A stretch of DNA of 64,000 nt from Clostridium gelidum (GTDB taxonomy: Bacteria; Bacillota; Clostridia; Clostridiales; Clostridiaceae): assembly GCF_019977655.1 (NCBI RefSeq), contig NZ_AP024849.1, positions 939,001-1,003,000 of the forward strand. Reading direction: 5' to 3'. The translations under genes and the position numbers were made by a program. Of the stretch, positions 35,325 to 45,092 are shown in pieces (the first letter of the stretch is position 1; each line of letters opens with the position of its first letter). The notes under the pieces are model-generated. The model was not told where the DNA came from, did not search any database, and was given only the letters and a program-made list of their open reading frames with translations.

Positions 35325-35484
35325 GGCACAATCAAAAAAATAACAAGTCCATCTACCAGACTATTTTCCATCATCCTGCGTTAGCAAAATGTCATAATAG
35401 GCTCACTATGATGGCACTTTACTTCCTTGCCTGATGAAAAATATTTATGGTAGTTTTGGACTTGTTATTTATTTTCATGTGCCT
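35324..35484. repeat. 161-bp inverted-repeat element, copy 1
   Basis: It begins AGGCACAATCAAAAAAATAA and ends TTATTTATTTTCATGTGCCT; the 27-bp ends are imperfect inverted repeats carrying AACAAGTCC/GGACTTGTT. Inside are CAGACTATTTTCCATC and CTTGCCTGATGAAAAATATT blocks shared with copies at 45758 and 53012. The hairpin ends with A and T tracts could also terminate transcription. Confidence 0.85.
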
Positions 35485-35494
35485 AATTATGTAT

Positions 35495-35536
35495 AAGGCT
35501 AGAAAGTTTCAAATACTTTCTAGCCTTATTTTTGTT
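35495..35536 (+). terminator. Terminator downstream of repeat copy 1
   Basis: A 13-bp stem, AAGGCTAGAAAGT (35495-35507) with 35515-35527, is followed by ATTTTTGTT. Confidence 0.85.
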
Positions 35537-35723
35537 ATATAAGAATTAAATTTAGAATAGAAGTAAAACTACTATTGGGGAATAATAGAAATGAATCAAA
35601 TCCTTGTACAAAATGAATAAATGTAAAAATTTATGTTGAAAATGGTAACATTAAAGTATAATATTAAGTTAAAATAGTAAACGGTTTATATTAAAGTATA
35701 TCATAGAAAGGAATGAAATTATT

Positions 35724-36938
35724 ATGCAAGTTTTTGTAGCTAGACAACCAATATTTAATAGAAAAAATGATGTTATTGGTTATGAACTTTTATTTAGAAG
35801 TGGATATGAAAATGCTTATAATAATATTGATGGAAATGAAGCAACATTAAATGTTATAGCAAATTCATTTTATGAATTTGATTTTAAAACTATTACTGAT
35901 AATAAAAAGGCATTTATAAATTTTACTGAAAAATTAATAAATGAGGAAATCGCTACAATACTTCCTTGTGAACATGTAGTAATAGAAATTCTAGAGAATA
36001 TAGAACCGACTGATGAAATCATAAATGCATGTAAAAAACTTAAAGAACAAGGATTTACTTTAGCTCTAGACGATTTTGTATTTGATAAGAAATATAATAA
36101 ATTAATAGAGATAATTGATATCATAAAAGTAGATTTTATAATTACTCAAGGTTATGATAGGAAAAAGATATTTGATTTGTTAAAAATAAATAGTGAAATA
36201 AAGTTCTTAGCTGAAAAAGTTGAAAGTATAGAGGAATATAATGAGGCAATGTACTTTGGATATTCATATTTTCAAGGATATTATTTTAGTAAGCCTACTA
36301 TTTTAACAGCAAAAAGTATACCAACTAATAAACACGGGGGATTGGAAATTTTAAAATTAATAAATAATAAAGACTTCAACTATAATGATCTAGAAGCGTT
36401 GATACTTAAAGATGTAGGTTTATCATTCAAAATAATTAAATTAATTAATTCTTCTGCCTATTGTTTAAGAAATCAAGTAAATTCAATTAAATATGCAATT
36501 ACATTCCTTGGAGAAAAAGAAATTGTAAAGTGGCTTTACGTAGTTTTATTAAATGATTTGAAAGAGAAAAAGCAAGATGAATTAATAAGAGTTTCATTGC
36601 AAAGAGCAAAATTTTGTGAATTAATATGCAATAAAAGTATTTATAAAGAAAAAACTTTTTCGGCGTATATTATAGGTTTATTTTCAGCTATGGACGCTAT
36701 ATTAAATTGTTCTATGGAGTCAATTATAAGAGAATTAAATATATCTGATGAAGTGAAAGAAGGATTAATGGGAGAAGAAAATATATTAAATATAATGCTA
36801 AAATTAGTTATTAGCTATGGAAGAGGAGAATGGGAAGAGGCAAATTTTTTTGCTAAAAAAATTAAAGTTGGTATAAATGAAATTTCAGAGATATATTTAG
36901 AAACTTTAAAATGGGTAGATAATATACAGTGTGATTAA
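35724..36938 (+). CDS. Degenerate EAL domain plus HDOD domain signalling protein (YuxH-like)
   Basis: 404 aa. The N-terminal EAL-like domain starts FVARQPIFNRKNDVIGYELLFRS, where a catalytic EAL is replaced by ELL, and continues with VVIEILENIEP and LALDDFVF. Several metal-binding residues of active c-di-GMP phosphodiesterases seem altered, so it may bind rather than cleave the nucleotide, or do neither. The C-terminal half is an HDOD domain (LILKDVGLSFKIIKLINSSA). This combination is common in clostridia. Followed by a terminator. Confidence 0.88.
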   Translation: MQVFVARQPIFNRKNDVIGYELLFRSGYENAYNNIDGNEATLNVIANSFYEFDFKTITDNKKAFINFTEKLINEEIATILPCEHVVIEILENIEPTDEIINACKKLKEQGFTLALDDFVFDKKYNKLIEIIDIIKVDFIITQGYDRKKIFDLLKINSEIKFLAEKVESIEEYNEAMYFGYSYFQGYYFSKPTILTAKSIPTNKHGGLEILKLINNKDFNYNDLEALILKDVGLSFKIIKLINSSAYCLRNQVNSIKYAITFLGEKEIVKWLYVVLLNDLKEKKQDELIRVSLQRAKFCELICNKSIYKEKTFSAYIIGLFSAMDAILNCSMESIIRELNISDEVKEGLMGEENILNIMLKLVISYGRGEWEEANFFAKKIKVGINEISEIYLETLKWVDNIQCD

Positions 36939-36980
36939 ATAAAAAATACTATGGATAATAAATTTAATATGTATTAAGGT

Positions 36981-37025
36981 AATAAAGATTATAGGAAGAA
37001 TTGTTCTCCTATGGTCTTTATTTAT
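36981..37025 (+). terminator. Terminator after the EAL-HDOD gene
   Basis: AATAAAGATTATAGGA pairs with TCCTATGGTCTTTATT apart from one or two mismatches, then TTATTA follows. Confidence 0.65.
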
Positions 37026-37131
37026 TATATATATATATTTAATAGAATAAAGAGTAACTATTTAAAAAAAGTAGTCATAATGTCTTTACTTAATTGAATA
37101 TATTTTAGTTATAAGGGAGGGAGGAGTGTTT

Positions 37132-39060
37132 ATGAGTATGAACTTTAGAGAATTTATAGAAACCGATAGAGAAAAAGGTAACACCCTAAGATTTGAAGGC
37201 AAATTTTTAGATTATCTACAGCTTGTTAAGGAAAATCCAGAAGTAGTTATTCTTGCCCATAAAAGAATTCATGAGATGATTAATAGAAGAGGGGTAGAAG
37301 AATTAAAAGCTGAGGAAAATCCTAGAATACGTAAAATCTATGGAAATGATCTAATAAGAAGATATGGTTTTTTTAAGGATGAATTTTATGGAATTGATAA
37401 AGTTATTATGAAGCTCGCTAGTTATTTTAAATCAGCAGCTATGAAGGGAGAAGAAGCAAGACAAGTTTTATATCTTGTTGGTCCAGTTGGTGCGGGTAAA
37501 TCATCTATAGTTGAAAGTTTAAAATCTGCATTAGAGGATTGCGAACCTGTTTATGTTTTAAAAGGATGTCCAATGCATGAGGAACCACTTCATCTTATTC
37601 CAAAACATTTAAGACCTAGATTTGAAGAAATGCTTGGAGTACAAATTGAAGGAGATTTATGTCCTGTATGTAAGTATAGGCTTAATAATGAATTTAATGG
37701 AATGTATGAAGATTTTCCTGTTGAAAGAACAGGATTTTCTATTAGGTCAAGAAAAGGAGTAGGAGTAGTGCCACCGGTTGATCCTAATAATCAAGATACT
37801 TCAATTTTAACAGGTTCAGTTGATATATCTAAGATGGATTTATATTCAGAAGATGATCCGAGAATATTTTCTTTAAATGGAGCGTTTAATGTTGGAAATA
37901 GAGGGCTTGTTGAATTTATTGAGGTATTTAAAAATGATGTTGAATATCTTCATACAATAATTACTGCAACTCAAGAGAAATCTATTCCATCACCGGGTAA
38001 AGGTTCTATGATTTATTTTGATGGAGTTATAATTGCTCATTCAAATGAAGCTGAATGGACTAGATTTAAGTCAGACCACACAAATGAAGCTATATTAGAT
38101 AGAATAGTAAAGGTTGAAGTTCCATATTGTTTAGAACTTGATGAAGAAGTTAAAATATATGAAAAAATATTAAAAAAGAGCAATTTCAAGGCTCATATAG
38201 CACCACATACTATTGAAATTGCAGCAATGTTTGCAATACTTTCAAGACTTGCTGCTTCAGCTAAAGCAGATGCTATGACTAAGCTTAAAATTTATAATGG
38301 AGAAGAAATTGTTGAAAAAGGAACTACAAAGAAGATTGATATTGGAGAGCTTCGGGAAGAAGCAGGCCAATACGAAGGAATGAAGGGTATAAGTACAAGA
38401 TTTATTATAAAAGCTATAGATAATGCTCTTTCGGAATCAGGATATGATTGTATAAATCCACTTAGCATAATGGAAACTATAATAAGATCTGTTAAAGATC
38501 TTGATATTGCAGCTGATGATAAGAAAAGATATTTAGGATTTATTCAAGATAATATTAGAAAAGAATATAATAAAATCATTGAGAAAGAGATAACTAAGGC
38601 ATTTATACACTCATTTAGAGAACAAGCTGAGAGTTTATTTAATAATTATATAGATAATGCAGAAGCATATGTAAATAAGAGTAAAATAAAAGATCTTTCA
38701 ACAGGAGAAGAATTAAATCCAGATGAAGACTTTATGAGAAGTATAGAAGAACAAGTAGGTGTATATGCTGCATCAGCTAAAGGATTCAGATCAGATGTTA
38801 CTTCATATATGTTTTATATAGTTAGAAAGGGTGGAGGATTGGATTATACTTCTTATGAGCCTTTAAAAGAAGCTATAGAAAAGAAACTAACAGCTTCAGT
38901 TAAAGATTTATCTAGAATTATAACTAGGTCAAAGGTTCGAGACAAAGAACAAGCTGAAAAATATGATTCTATGGTGGAAGAAATGAAAAAGCAAGGGTAT
39001 TGTCTTCATTGTTGTGATGTAATTTTAAAATATGCTGCTAATAATTTATGGAGAGATTAA
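37132..39060 (+). CDS. prkA: Serine protein kinase PrkA (YeaG-like AAA+)
   Basis: 642 aa from the ATG at 37132 after GGGAGGGAGGAG. Walker A GPVGAGKS occupies residues 117-124. A zinc-ribbon-like LCPVCKYRLNNEF follows near residue 180, and the C-terminal half is the PrkA kinase-like domain. With the YhbH and SpoVR genes 8 bp and about 60 bp downstream, it reproduces the conserved yeaG-yeaH-ycgB set. In Bacillus, PrkA affects sporulation gene expression. A sporulation or stress role here is inference from that context. Confidence 0.94.
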   Translation: MSMNFREFIETDREKGNTLRFEGKFLDYLQLVKENPEVVILAHKRIHEMINRRGVEELKAEENPRIRKIYGNDLIRRYGFFKDEFYGIDKVIMKLASYFKSAAMKGEEARQVLYLVGPVGAGKSSIVESLKSALEDCEPVYVLKGCPMHEEPLHLIPKHLRPRFEEMLGVQIEGDLCPVCKYRLNNEFNGMYEDFPVERTGFSIRSRKGVGVVPPVDPNNQDTSILTGSVDISKMDLYSEDDPRIFSLNGAFNVGNRGLVEFIEVFKNDVEYLHTIITATQEKSIPSPGKGSMIYFDGVIIAHSNEAEWTRFKSDHTNEAILDRIVKVEVPYCLELDEEVKIYEKILKKSNFKAHIAPHTIEIAAMFAILSRLAASAKADAMTKLKIYNGEEIVEKGTTKKIDIGELREEAGQYEGMKGISTRFIIKAIDNALSESGYDCINPLSIMETIIRSVKDLDIAADDKKRYLGFIQDNIRKEYNKIIEKEITKAFIHSFREQAESLFNNYIDNAEAYVNKSKIKDLSTGEELNPDEDFMRSIEEQVGVYAASAKGFRSDVTSYMFYIVRKGGGLDYTSYEPLKEAIEKKLTASVKDLSRIITRSKVRDKEQAEKYDSMVEEMKKQGYCLHCCDVILKYAANNLWRD

Positions 39061-39068
39061 CGTAGGTT

Positions 39069-40238
39069 ATGGCAATATTTAGGGACTATACCAATAATAA
39101 AATTGATCACGACAGATCCATAGAAGATAGAAGAAGACACAGGCAACTTGTAGAAAAATCAATAAAAGAAAATTTAGGAGATATATTATCAGAAGAAAGC
39201 ATTGTTGGAGAAAGCAAAAATAAAAAATTTAAAATACCAATTAAAGGAATTAAAGAATACCAATTTATTTATGGAAAAAATTCTAAGGGCGTAGCTAGTG
39301 GAGTTGGAGATGAAAAAAGAGGAGAAAAGTTAGGAAATGGAAACAAGAAATTAGCAAAAGGAAATCAAGGAGCAGGAAATGACGAGGGTGATGATGTTTA
39401 TGAAACAGAAATCACTCTTGAAGAATTAATGGATTATATATCAGAAGATTTAAATTTGCCTAATTTAGATGAAAAGAAATATTCGGAAATAGTAACTGAA
39501 ACTAGTGGCAAAAAAAGGGGATATCAAACACATGGAATAAGACCTAGACTTGCAAAAAAGAAAACAGTTATGTCCAAGATTGCAAGAAAACAAGGAAAGA
39601 AAAGAGCACTTCGGGAATTGGGAAATAAACAGGAATTAGAGAGATTTCCATTCAAAGAAGAAGATTTGAAATATTATCGGGTTAAGATGAAACCAAAAAA
39701 AGATAGTAATGCTGTCATGTTATTTATTATGGATGCTTCTGGTTCAATGGACATAACAAAGAAATATTTAGCAAGATCATATTTTTTTGTACTAGCTACT
39801 TTTTTAAAAAGAAAGTATAACAATATAGCATTTGAATTTATATATCATACGACTGTTGCAAGAAGAGTTGATGAGTATGAATTTTTTCACAAATCTGAAT
39901 CCGGGGGTACCTATATATCAAGTGGAATTAATGAAGCATTAAAATTAGTTGAAGAAAAGTATCCACCAGCAGCATGGAACATATACAGTATATATGCAAG
40001 TGATGGGGATAATTGGTCAGAAGATAATGAAAGGGCAGTTATAGCAGTTAAAAATATATGTAAAGTTAGCAATATGTTTGGTTATGCAGAACTTTTACCA
40101 TCAACATATACAACAACAATGTATTATAAGTTTACAAAAGAAATAACGGATGAAAAATTTGTTCCTGTAATTATAAAAGAGAAAAAGGATTTATGGGAAG
40201 CACTTAAGATTATGCTTAGGAAGGAGTTAGGCACATGA
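39069..40238 (+). CDS. yhbH: DUF444 / YhbH (YeaH-like) protein with VWA-type domain
   Basis: 389 aa. A basic N-terminus (YTNNKIDHDRSIEDRRRHRQ) is followed by a Gly/Lys/Asn-rich linker at about 70-108 and a von Willebrand-like domain with the MIDAS motif DASGS at 222-226. It partners PrkA and SpoVR in a conserved operon. The ribosome site is weak, so translation may be coupled to prkA, which ends 8 bp upstream. Confidence 0.92.
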   Translation: MAIFRDYTNNKIDHDRSIEDRRRHRQLVEKSIKENLGDILSEESIVGESKNKKFKIPIKGIKEYQFIYGKNSKGVASGVGDEKRGEKLGNGNKKLAKGNQGAGNDEGDDVYETEITLEELMDYISEDLNLPNLDEKKYSEIVTETSGKKRGYQTHGIRPRLAKKKTVMSKIARKQGKKRALRELGNKQELERFPFKEEDLKYYRVKMKPKKDSNAVMLFIMDASGSMDITKKYLARSYFFVLATFLKRKYNNIAFEFIYHTTVARRVDEYEFFHKSESGGTYISSGINEALKLVEEKYPPAAWNIYSIYASDGDNWSEDNERAVIAVKNICKVSNMFGYAELLPSTYTTTMYYKFTKEITDEKFVPVIIKEKKDLWEALKIMLRKELGT

Positions 40239-40301
40239 AAAAAATATACAAGCATACTGGTCTATTATTTTTAGAATGTGCATGGAAGGAGGAATAAGAA
40301 G

Positions 40302-41672
40302 TTGGAGTATGGTTTTAGTGATATTGAGAACTGGAATGAAAAAATAGAAAAAAAGGTTAAGGGATATGGATTAGATTTTTATCCTCAAGAATTTGAAGTC
40401 ATAGGTTTTAATGAGATGATAGGATATGAAGCTTATGTTGGAATGCCATCAAGATATCCTCATTGGAGTTTTGGTAAATCTTACGAAAAAAATAAAACCT
40501 TGTATTCTCTAAACCTTACAGGTCTTCCTTATGAAATGGTAATTAATTCAGATCCTTGTTTAGCATATTTAATGAAAGATAATACATTATTACTGCAAAT
40601 ATTAACAATGGCACATGTATATGGACATAATGATTTTTTTAAAAATAATAGATTGTTCAAACAGGGAACTAATGCGAAATATACTTTAGAAATGTTTAAT
40701 TTAGATGCAAAAATAATAAGAGAATATATTGATAATCCCAGCATAGGATATGGTGAAGTCGAGAGAATATTAGATGCTGCTCATGCTATAAGATTTCAAT
40801 CTAAAAGGAATATTGGGATAAAAGAATTATCAAATGATGAAATTAAAGAAAATATATTAAAAGAGTATGAAAACAAAAGAGAAAATAGGAATATTTTAGA
40901 TTCATATAAAGAAATAAAATTACCAGATTTAGAAAAGATTCCATTAGAACCTGTAGATGATCTTATTGGATTTATAATAGATTATGGTCATTTAGAAGAT
41001 TGGGAAAAAACTATTCTAAAAATAGTTAAAAGAGAAACTGAATATTTTATTCCACAAATTGAAACTAAAATAATGAATGAAGGTTGGGCAAGCTATACCC
41101 ATTATAATATTTTAAAACAATTAGAATTGCCGCAAGACTTACATTTTGAATTTTTAAAAAGGCATAATGATGTAATAGCACCTGCAATAGGGGGATTAAA
41201 TCCATATTATATTGGTTTTAAGATATTTGAAGATATTGAAAAAAGGTATGGAAAAGAAAAAATATTTGAAGTTAGAGAAATTGAGAGAGACTCTTCTTTC
41301 TTAAGGCGTTATTTAACTAAAGAATTATGTGAAGAATTAAATTTATTTCAATATAATGTGAGGAGCTTTGATACTATTATTGAAGAAATATCAGATAAAA
41401 CTGGCTGGAAAACCATAAGAGATACACTTTCGTATACTGCAGGTATGGGGAATATACCATATATTAAAGTTGTAGATTTAAATAAGAGAAATTATACATT
41501 AACTTTAGAAAACGTCTTTGATGGTAGAGCTTTGGAGCTTTCTTATGCTAAAGAAACATTAAAATATGTACAAGAACTTTGGGGGCATGATGTTAAATTA
41601 ATTACTAAGTCTGATGATAAACAAGACGTGACTTTAATTTGTAATCAAGAAAAGAAGATCATTGTATCTTAA
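40302..41672 (+). CDS. spoVR: SpoVR-family protein
   Basis: 456 aa from a TTG at 40302 placed 9 nt after GAAGGAGG; the in-frame GTG at 40278 lies before that site. Family motifs are HWSFGKSYEKNK, QILTMAHVYGHNDFFKNNRL, and IMNEGWASYTHYNIL, the last resembling a zinc-peptidase helix. SpoVR is needed for normal spore cortex in Bacillus subtilis. It is the last gene of the prkA-yhbH-spoVR operon and is followed by a repeat element two bases after its stop. Confidence 0.93.
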   Translation: MEYGFSDIENWNEKIEKKVKGYGLDFYPQEFEVIGFNEMIGYEAYVGMPSRYPHWSFGKSYEKNKTLYSLNLTGLPYEMVINSDPCLAYLMKDNTLLLQILTMAHVYGHNDFFKNNRLFKQGTNAKYTLEMFNLDAKIIREYIDNPSIGYGEVERILDAAHAIRFQSKRNIGIKELSNDEIKENILKEYENKRENRNILDSYKEIKLPDLEKIPLEPVDDLIGFIIDYGHLEDWEKTILKIVKRETEYFIPQIETKIMNEGWASYTHYNILKQLELPQDLHFEFLKRHNDVIAPAIGGLNPYYIGFKIFEDIEKRYGKEKIFEVREIERDSSFLRRYLTKELCEELNLFQYNVRSFDTIIEEISDKTGWKTIRDTLSYTAGMGNIPYIKVVDLNKRNYTLTLENVFDGRALELSYAKETLKYVQELWGHDVKLITKSDDKQDVTLICNQEKKIIVS

Positions 41673-41673
41673 A

Positions 41674-41845
41674 ACAATTAACAATTGACAAGGTACAACT
41701 GACAATTAAGGAATAAATTCCAGTGAAATTAAAAAATGTACACAGATAAAAAAAGCACGAAGTGCAATCAAGAACAATTCACAGATAAAAAAAGCAAGCA
41801 CTGTTTCATTAATTGTGCATTGCTAATTGTCAATTGTACATTGGT
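41674..41845. repeat. Inverted-repeat element after spoVR
   Basis: The left arm contains AACAATTAACAATTGACAAG. The right arm, to 41845, contains GCTAATTGTCAATTGTACAT, its approximate reverse complement. CACAGATAAAAAAAGCA occurs twice inside, at 41741-41757 and 41780-41796. A fragment of the same internal sequence recurs at 49190-49240. Confidence 0.65.
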
Positions 41846-41916
41846 AAGAAAGTAACAAAAAAATTAGAAATGAATATTCTGTTTATGTGAGAGAATAATA
41901 TTTTTAGGAGATTATG

Positions 41917-42459
41917 ATGAACTTAAAGGGAAGTAAAACAGAAAAAAATTTATTTAAAACATTTGCAGGAGAGTCAAGAGCAAGAAATAAATATACCTTT
42001 TATGCAGATAAAGCTAGAGCGGATGGATTTATGTATGTTGGAGAAATATTTGATGAAACTGCAGGAAATGAAAAGGCTCATGCTAGAGAAGTATATAGAA
42101 GATTTTTAGATAGAATTAATAGTACGAAGAATAACTTAATAGAATCAGCACTTGGGGAATCAGAAGAAAGTAAAGTTATTTATAAAGAATTTGAAGAAAC
42201 AGCAAGAGATGAAGGGTTTGATGAAATTGCAGATTTCTATAAAGAACTTCAAGAGGTAGAAGAACATCATAAAGAAAGATTCTTAGAATTAGCTAAAGAA
42301 ATTAAGTATGGGACAATATTTAAGTCAGATAAAGAAGCGAAATGGTTATGTTTAAATTGTGGATATATTTATGAAGGTAAAGAGGCACCTATGAAATGCC
42401 CATTATGCAAATATCCAAGATCATATTTTAAAAAACTAGATAAGAAGGATTGCAAATAG
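41917..42459 (+). CDS. rbr: Rubrerythrin
   Basis: 180 aa; either of two adjacent ATGs (41914 or 41917) is possible, and the second fits the AGGAG spacing better. The ferritin-like di-iron domain carries E-rich helices (AGESRARNKYTFYADKARAD, ETAGNEKAHAREVY, EEVEEHHKERFLELA). It is followed by a C-terminal rubredoxin domain with CLNCGYIYEG and CPLCKYP. It reduces hydrogen peroxide in anaerobes. The next gene starts 13 bp downstream. Confidence 0.95.
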   Translation: MNLKGSKTEKNLFKTFAGESRARNKYTFYADKARADGFMYVGEIFDETAGNEKAHAREVYRRFLDRINSTKNNLIESALGESEESKVIYKEFEETARDEGFDEIADFYKELQEVEEHHKERFLELAKEIKYGTIFKSDKEAKWLCLNCGYIYEGKEAPMKCPLCKYPRSYFKKLDKKDCK

Positions 42460-42472
42460 GGGGGCAAAATAG

Positions 42473-42805
42473 ATGATTTTTAAGTATCCAGAGGAATTCA
42501 TAGTTCCAATTGTGTATGTTCAAGATTTGAAAGATAAAACTTTTTATAGATTACAAGAGTCTAAATCATTAAAACGAGATGAAGAGTTAAAAGAAAATGA
42601 AATATTTCTAGCAAAGGCAGATATATATGGGGGCGTTAAAAATAAACACATAAATTTCTTCAAGATGGATGAAGAAATATTACAAGAACCTATAATTAAT
42701 GAAGATATAGTAGAAGCTGATTTGGAGGATGAAAATACAAAAAACATACTAAGTGATATAGATGAGGATTATGCAAATAGTGAAACTTTGAATATGAAAG
42801 TATAA
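42473..42805 (+). CDS. Hypothetical protein, 110 aa
   Basis: AGGGGGG site 13 bp after rubrerythrin, so likely co-transcribed. It starts with a compact region (MIFKYPEEFIVPIVYVQDLK, FYRLQESKSL) and ends with an acidic tail rich in Glu/Asp. It is not recognised. No membrane segment or signal peptide. Confidence 0.7.
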   Translation: MIFKYPEEFIVPIVYVQDLKDKTFYRLQESKSLKRDEELKENEIFLAKADIYGGVKNKHINFFKMDEEILQEPIINEDIVEADLEDENTKNILSDIDEDYANSETLNMKV

Positions 42806-42836
42806 TAGTGAGTATTAATTTTATAAGGGATAATAT

Positions 42837-43184
42837 ATGAGGTTTGAGGATTTAGCTAAAAAGCAATATGAGGACATAGACAATTTAAGTACATTATTAA
42901 AAAATTATGTAGATGCTTATAGACTATTAATTGCAGGAGCATCAGAATTGAATAGTGTGAATTTAACAAAAAAAAGTGAAATGAGAAAAGCACTAGAAAG
43001 AGTTGAACAGGTTGGTGAATTAATAGATAAATTAGTGAGTATATTAGATAAATGTGAAGGGTCATATTTAAAATATTGCAAGATTAAATATGATTATATT
43101 ACAATAAGCACAGAAAAAGATAAGATATTCACAGAAATAGATAATGAACTGAATTTTCAAAATTCTGAAAGAGAAGAAGATTAA
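42837..43184 (+). CDS. Hypothetical helical protein, 115 aa
   Basis: AAGGGAT precedes the ATG. The protein is predicted to be entirely helical, with heptad-like spacing (LAKKQYEDIDNLSTLLKNYV; KALERVEQVGELIDKLVSIL), suggesting a coiled coil. No family is recognised. It ends 13 bp before a repeat element. Confidence 0.7.
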   Translation: MRFEDLAKKQYEDIDNLSTLLKNYVDAYRLLIAGASELNSVNLTKKSEMRKALERVEQVGELIDKLVSILDKCEGSYLKYCKIKYDYITISTEKDKIFTEIDNELNFQNSEREED

Positions 43185-43197
43185 AAGTAAAGTTTTA

Positions 43198-43356
43198 AGG
43201 CACTAGAAAGAGAATAACAAGTCAATGATGCGATGTATATTTTGCGTCAGACAAGGAGGTATATTTACCTCATAGCGGGCTATTAGGTGAATATACCGAC
43301 GCAGTATAGCGCAGAATAGACTAGCATGCTGACTTGTTATTTTTTTGCTAGTGCAT
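43198..43356. repeat. 161-bp repeat family, diverged copy
   Basis: It begins AGGCACTAGAAAGAGAATAA and ends TGACTTGTTATTTTTTTGCT then AGTGCAT. It has the same plan as copies at 35324, 45758 and 53012 and shares the CTCATAGCGGGCTATTAGGT block with the latter, but most other internal bases differ. Confidence 0.75.
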
Positions 43357-43369
43357 AATATAGAACAAT

Positions 43370-43405
43370 AAAAACTCTGTCTCAAAATTGAAAGACAGAG
43401 TTTTT
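43370..43405. terminator. Bidirectional terminator before pssA
   Basis: A 13-bp stem, AAAAACTCTGTCT (43370-43382) with 43393-43405, has A and T tracts. It separates the converging hypothetical gene and pssA. Confidence 0.88.
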
Positions 43406-43421
43406 TATTAATCCGTATATT

Positions 43422-43955
43422 TTAAACTTTCTTTAATCTAATCGTACTTACCATCAAATATGAACCAATAATCATTAATAAAAATGAAATGTAAATTAAC
43501 ATTGTCATGTCTAAATTAAGTTGGATAACTATTATTGAAAAAAGAGCCATAAAACAACCAACTATTGTTATTGGTACACCAGTAAAGGAACCATCAAATT
43601 CAGCAGCATTAAATCTAGCCAATCTATATGCTCCACAGATCGGGAATAATAATAGTACTGCAAAACCTAATAATCCTTTTGGCCCAAAAGATTCAAGCTT
43701 AAATAATAAATATACTAATATAGATGGTGCTACTCCAAAAGAAACCAAATCAGCCAAAGAATCTAACTCTTTACCTAAATCGCTAGAAACATCTAAAAAG
43801 CGAGCTATCCTTCCATCATACCTATCTACCAATCCTGCAAGTAAAATAAATACACCTGCCATTGCATACTTTTCATCCATTGCTGATAATATAGATATAA
43901 CTCCACAAGATAAATTAATAAAGGTAAATACATTAGGAATACAACTTTTCCTCAT
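43422..43955 (-). CDS. pssA: CDP-diacylglycerol-serine O-phosphatidyltransferase
   Basis: 177 aa from the ATG at 43955, 7 nt after AGGAG; a TTG one codon upstream is also possible. The CDP-alcohol phosphotransferase signature DG-x2-AR-x8-G-x3-D-x3-D is complete: DGRIARFLDVSSDLGKELDS then LAD. Several membrane helices follow. It makes phosphatidylserine from CDP-diacylglycerol and serine at the membrane. The neighbouring lipid kinase gene is divergent. Confidence 0.92.
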   Translation of the reverse strand: MRKSCIPNVFTFINLSCGVISILSAMDEKYAMAGVFILLAGLVDRYDGRIARFLDVSSDLGKELDSLADLVSFGVAPSILVYLLFKLESFGPKGLLGFAVLLLFPICGAYRLARFNAAEFDGSFTGVPITIVGCFMALFSIIVIQLNLDMTMLIYISFLLMIIGSYLMVSTIRLKKV

Positions 43956-44066
43956 CAAATCACTCCTAAAATTATATAAAATACTTATAAAGCAATATTA
44001 TAGCATAAAAATAAAAATAATATAAGGCCTAACTTAACTTTAAGATTGTATTAAGATTGTGTAGTA

Positions 44067-44095
44067 TCGACATTAAATAAGTAAAATGATATAAT
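44067..44095 (+). promoter_or_regulatory. Promoter of the lipid kinase gene
   Basis: TCGACA (44067-44072), a 17-bp spacer and TATAAT (44090-44095). Confidence 0.7.
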
Positions 44096-44162
44096 GAAAT
44101 TTATCTGATAGCCAGTATATGTAATAATTTGATATGAAAAATTTATGGAGGTAGGTTAATTT

Positions 44163-45041
44163 ATGAAAAATGTACGGTTCATATACAACCCATACTCGGG
44201 AGAAAATAACATAATAAATGAATTAGATAATGTTATAAAATTGCATCAAGAAGCAGATATGACAATTGTTCCATATAGAATTCAAAAGGGTAAAGATTTA
44301 GCAGAAGCTTTAGATATAATAGATGAAACTTATAGCTATATTTTAATAGCTGGTGGAGATGGGACAGTAGATTCTCTAGTAAATGCTATGAAACATAGAA
44401 ATATAAATATACCTATAGGAATATTACCAGTTGGAACTGCAAATGATTTTGGAAAGTTTATTAATATGTCAAGTGACATACAAGAAGCGTGTAGGCAAAT
44501 TTTAGATTCAAAACCAGTAGCAGTTGATGTAGGTAAAATAAATGATGACTACTTTATAAATGTTGCTAGTACAGGACTTTTTACTGATATATCTCAAAAA
44601 ATAGATGCAAATTTAAAAAATACAATAGGAAAATTAGCATACTATTTAAAGGGTATTGAAGAATTACCTAACTTTAGAAAATTAAAAGTAAAGCTATCAT
44701 CAAAAGAATGTGATTATGAAGGTGAGATGTATTTACTTTTAGTGTTTAATGGTAAAACAGCTGGGAGTCTTAATTTAGCGTATGAAGCAGAAATTACAGA
44801 TGGGAAATTAGATGTAATAATGTTTAAGGCTATACAAGTAATGGAATTATTACCATTATTTATAAAACTATTAAAGGGAGAGCACTTAGACTCAGATAAG
44901 GTTGTTTACTTTAAAACAGATGATGTATATATTGAATCACCAGAAGATATTGTTACAGATATTGATGGAGAAAGAGGTCCAGATTTTCCTTTAAGAATTC
45001 AATGTATTAAAGGTGGAATTAAGCTTTTAGGTATAAAATAG
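44163..45041 (+). CDS. Diacylglycerol/lipid kinase (YegS/DgkB-like)
   Basis: 292 aa with a GGAGG site. The catalytic-domain signature AGGDGTVDSLVNAM and PIGILPVGTANDFGKF are typical of DAGK_cat enzymes, and the C-terminal beta-sandwich includes DGERGPDFPL. It phosphorylates diacylglycerol or a related lipid at the membrane surface. Located divergent from pssA, it fits a lipid metabolism neighbourhood. The precise substrate is not shown. Confidence 0.9.
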   Translation: MKNVRFIYNPYSGENNIINELDNVIKLHQEADMTIVPYRIQKGKDLAEALDIIDETYSYILIAGGDGTVDSLVNAMKHRNINIPIGILPVGTANDFGKFINMSSDIQEACRQILDSKPVAVDVGKINDDYFINVASTGLFTDISQKIDANLKNTIGKLAYYLKGIEELPNFRKLKVKLSSKECDYEGEMYLLLVFNGKTAGSLNLAYEAEITDGKLDVIMFKAIQVMELLPLFIKLLKGEHLDSDKVVYFKTDDVYIESPEDIVTDIDGERGPDFPLRIQCIKGGIKLLGIK

Positions 45042-45092
45042 AATAAATTATAATAAATATAAGTAACAGGAATGTGGATGGGAGCGTAATTT

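Noticed and set aside
41674..41845. CRISPR array after spoVR
   Set aside because: Only two short direct repeats (CACAGATAAAAAAAGCA) lie within an inverted-repeat element; spacing and number do not fit CRISPR.
43507..44025. 172-codon plus-strand frame opposite pssA
   Set aside because: Antisense shadow of pssA, which has a complete CDP-alcohol phosphotransferase motif and a ribosome site; the plus frame has neither.
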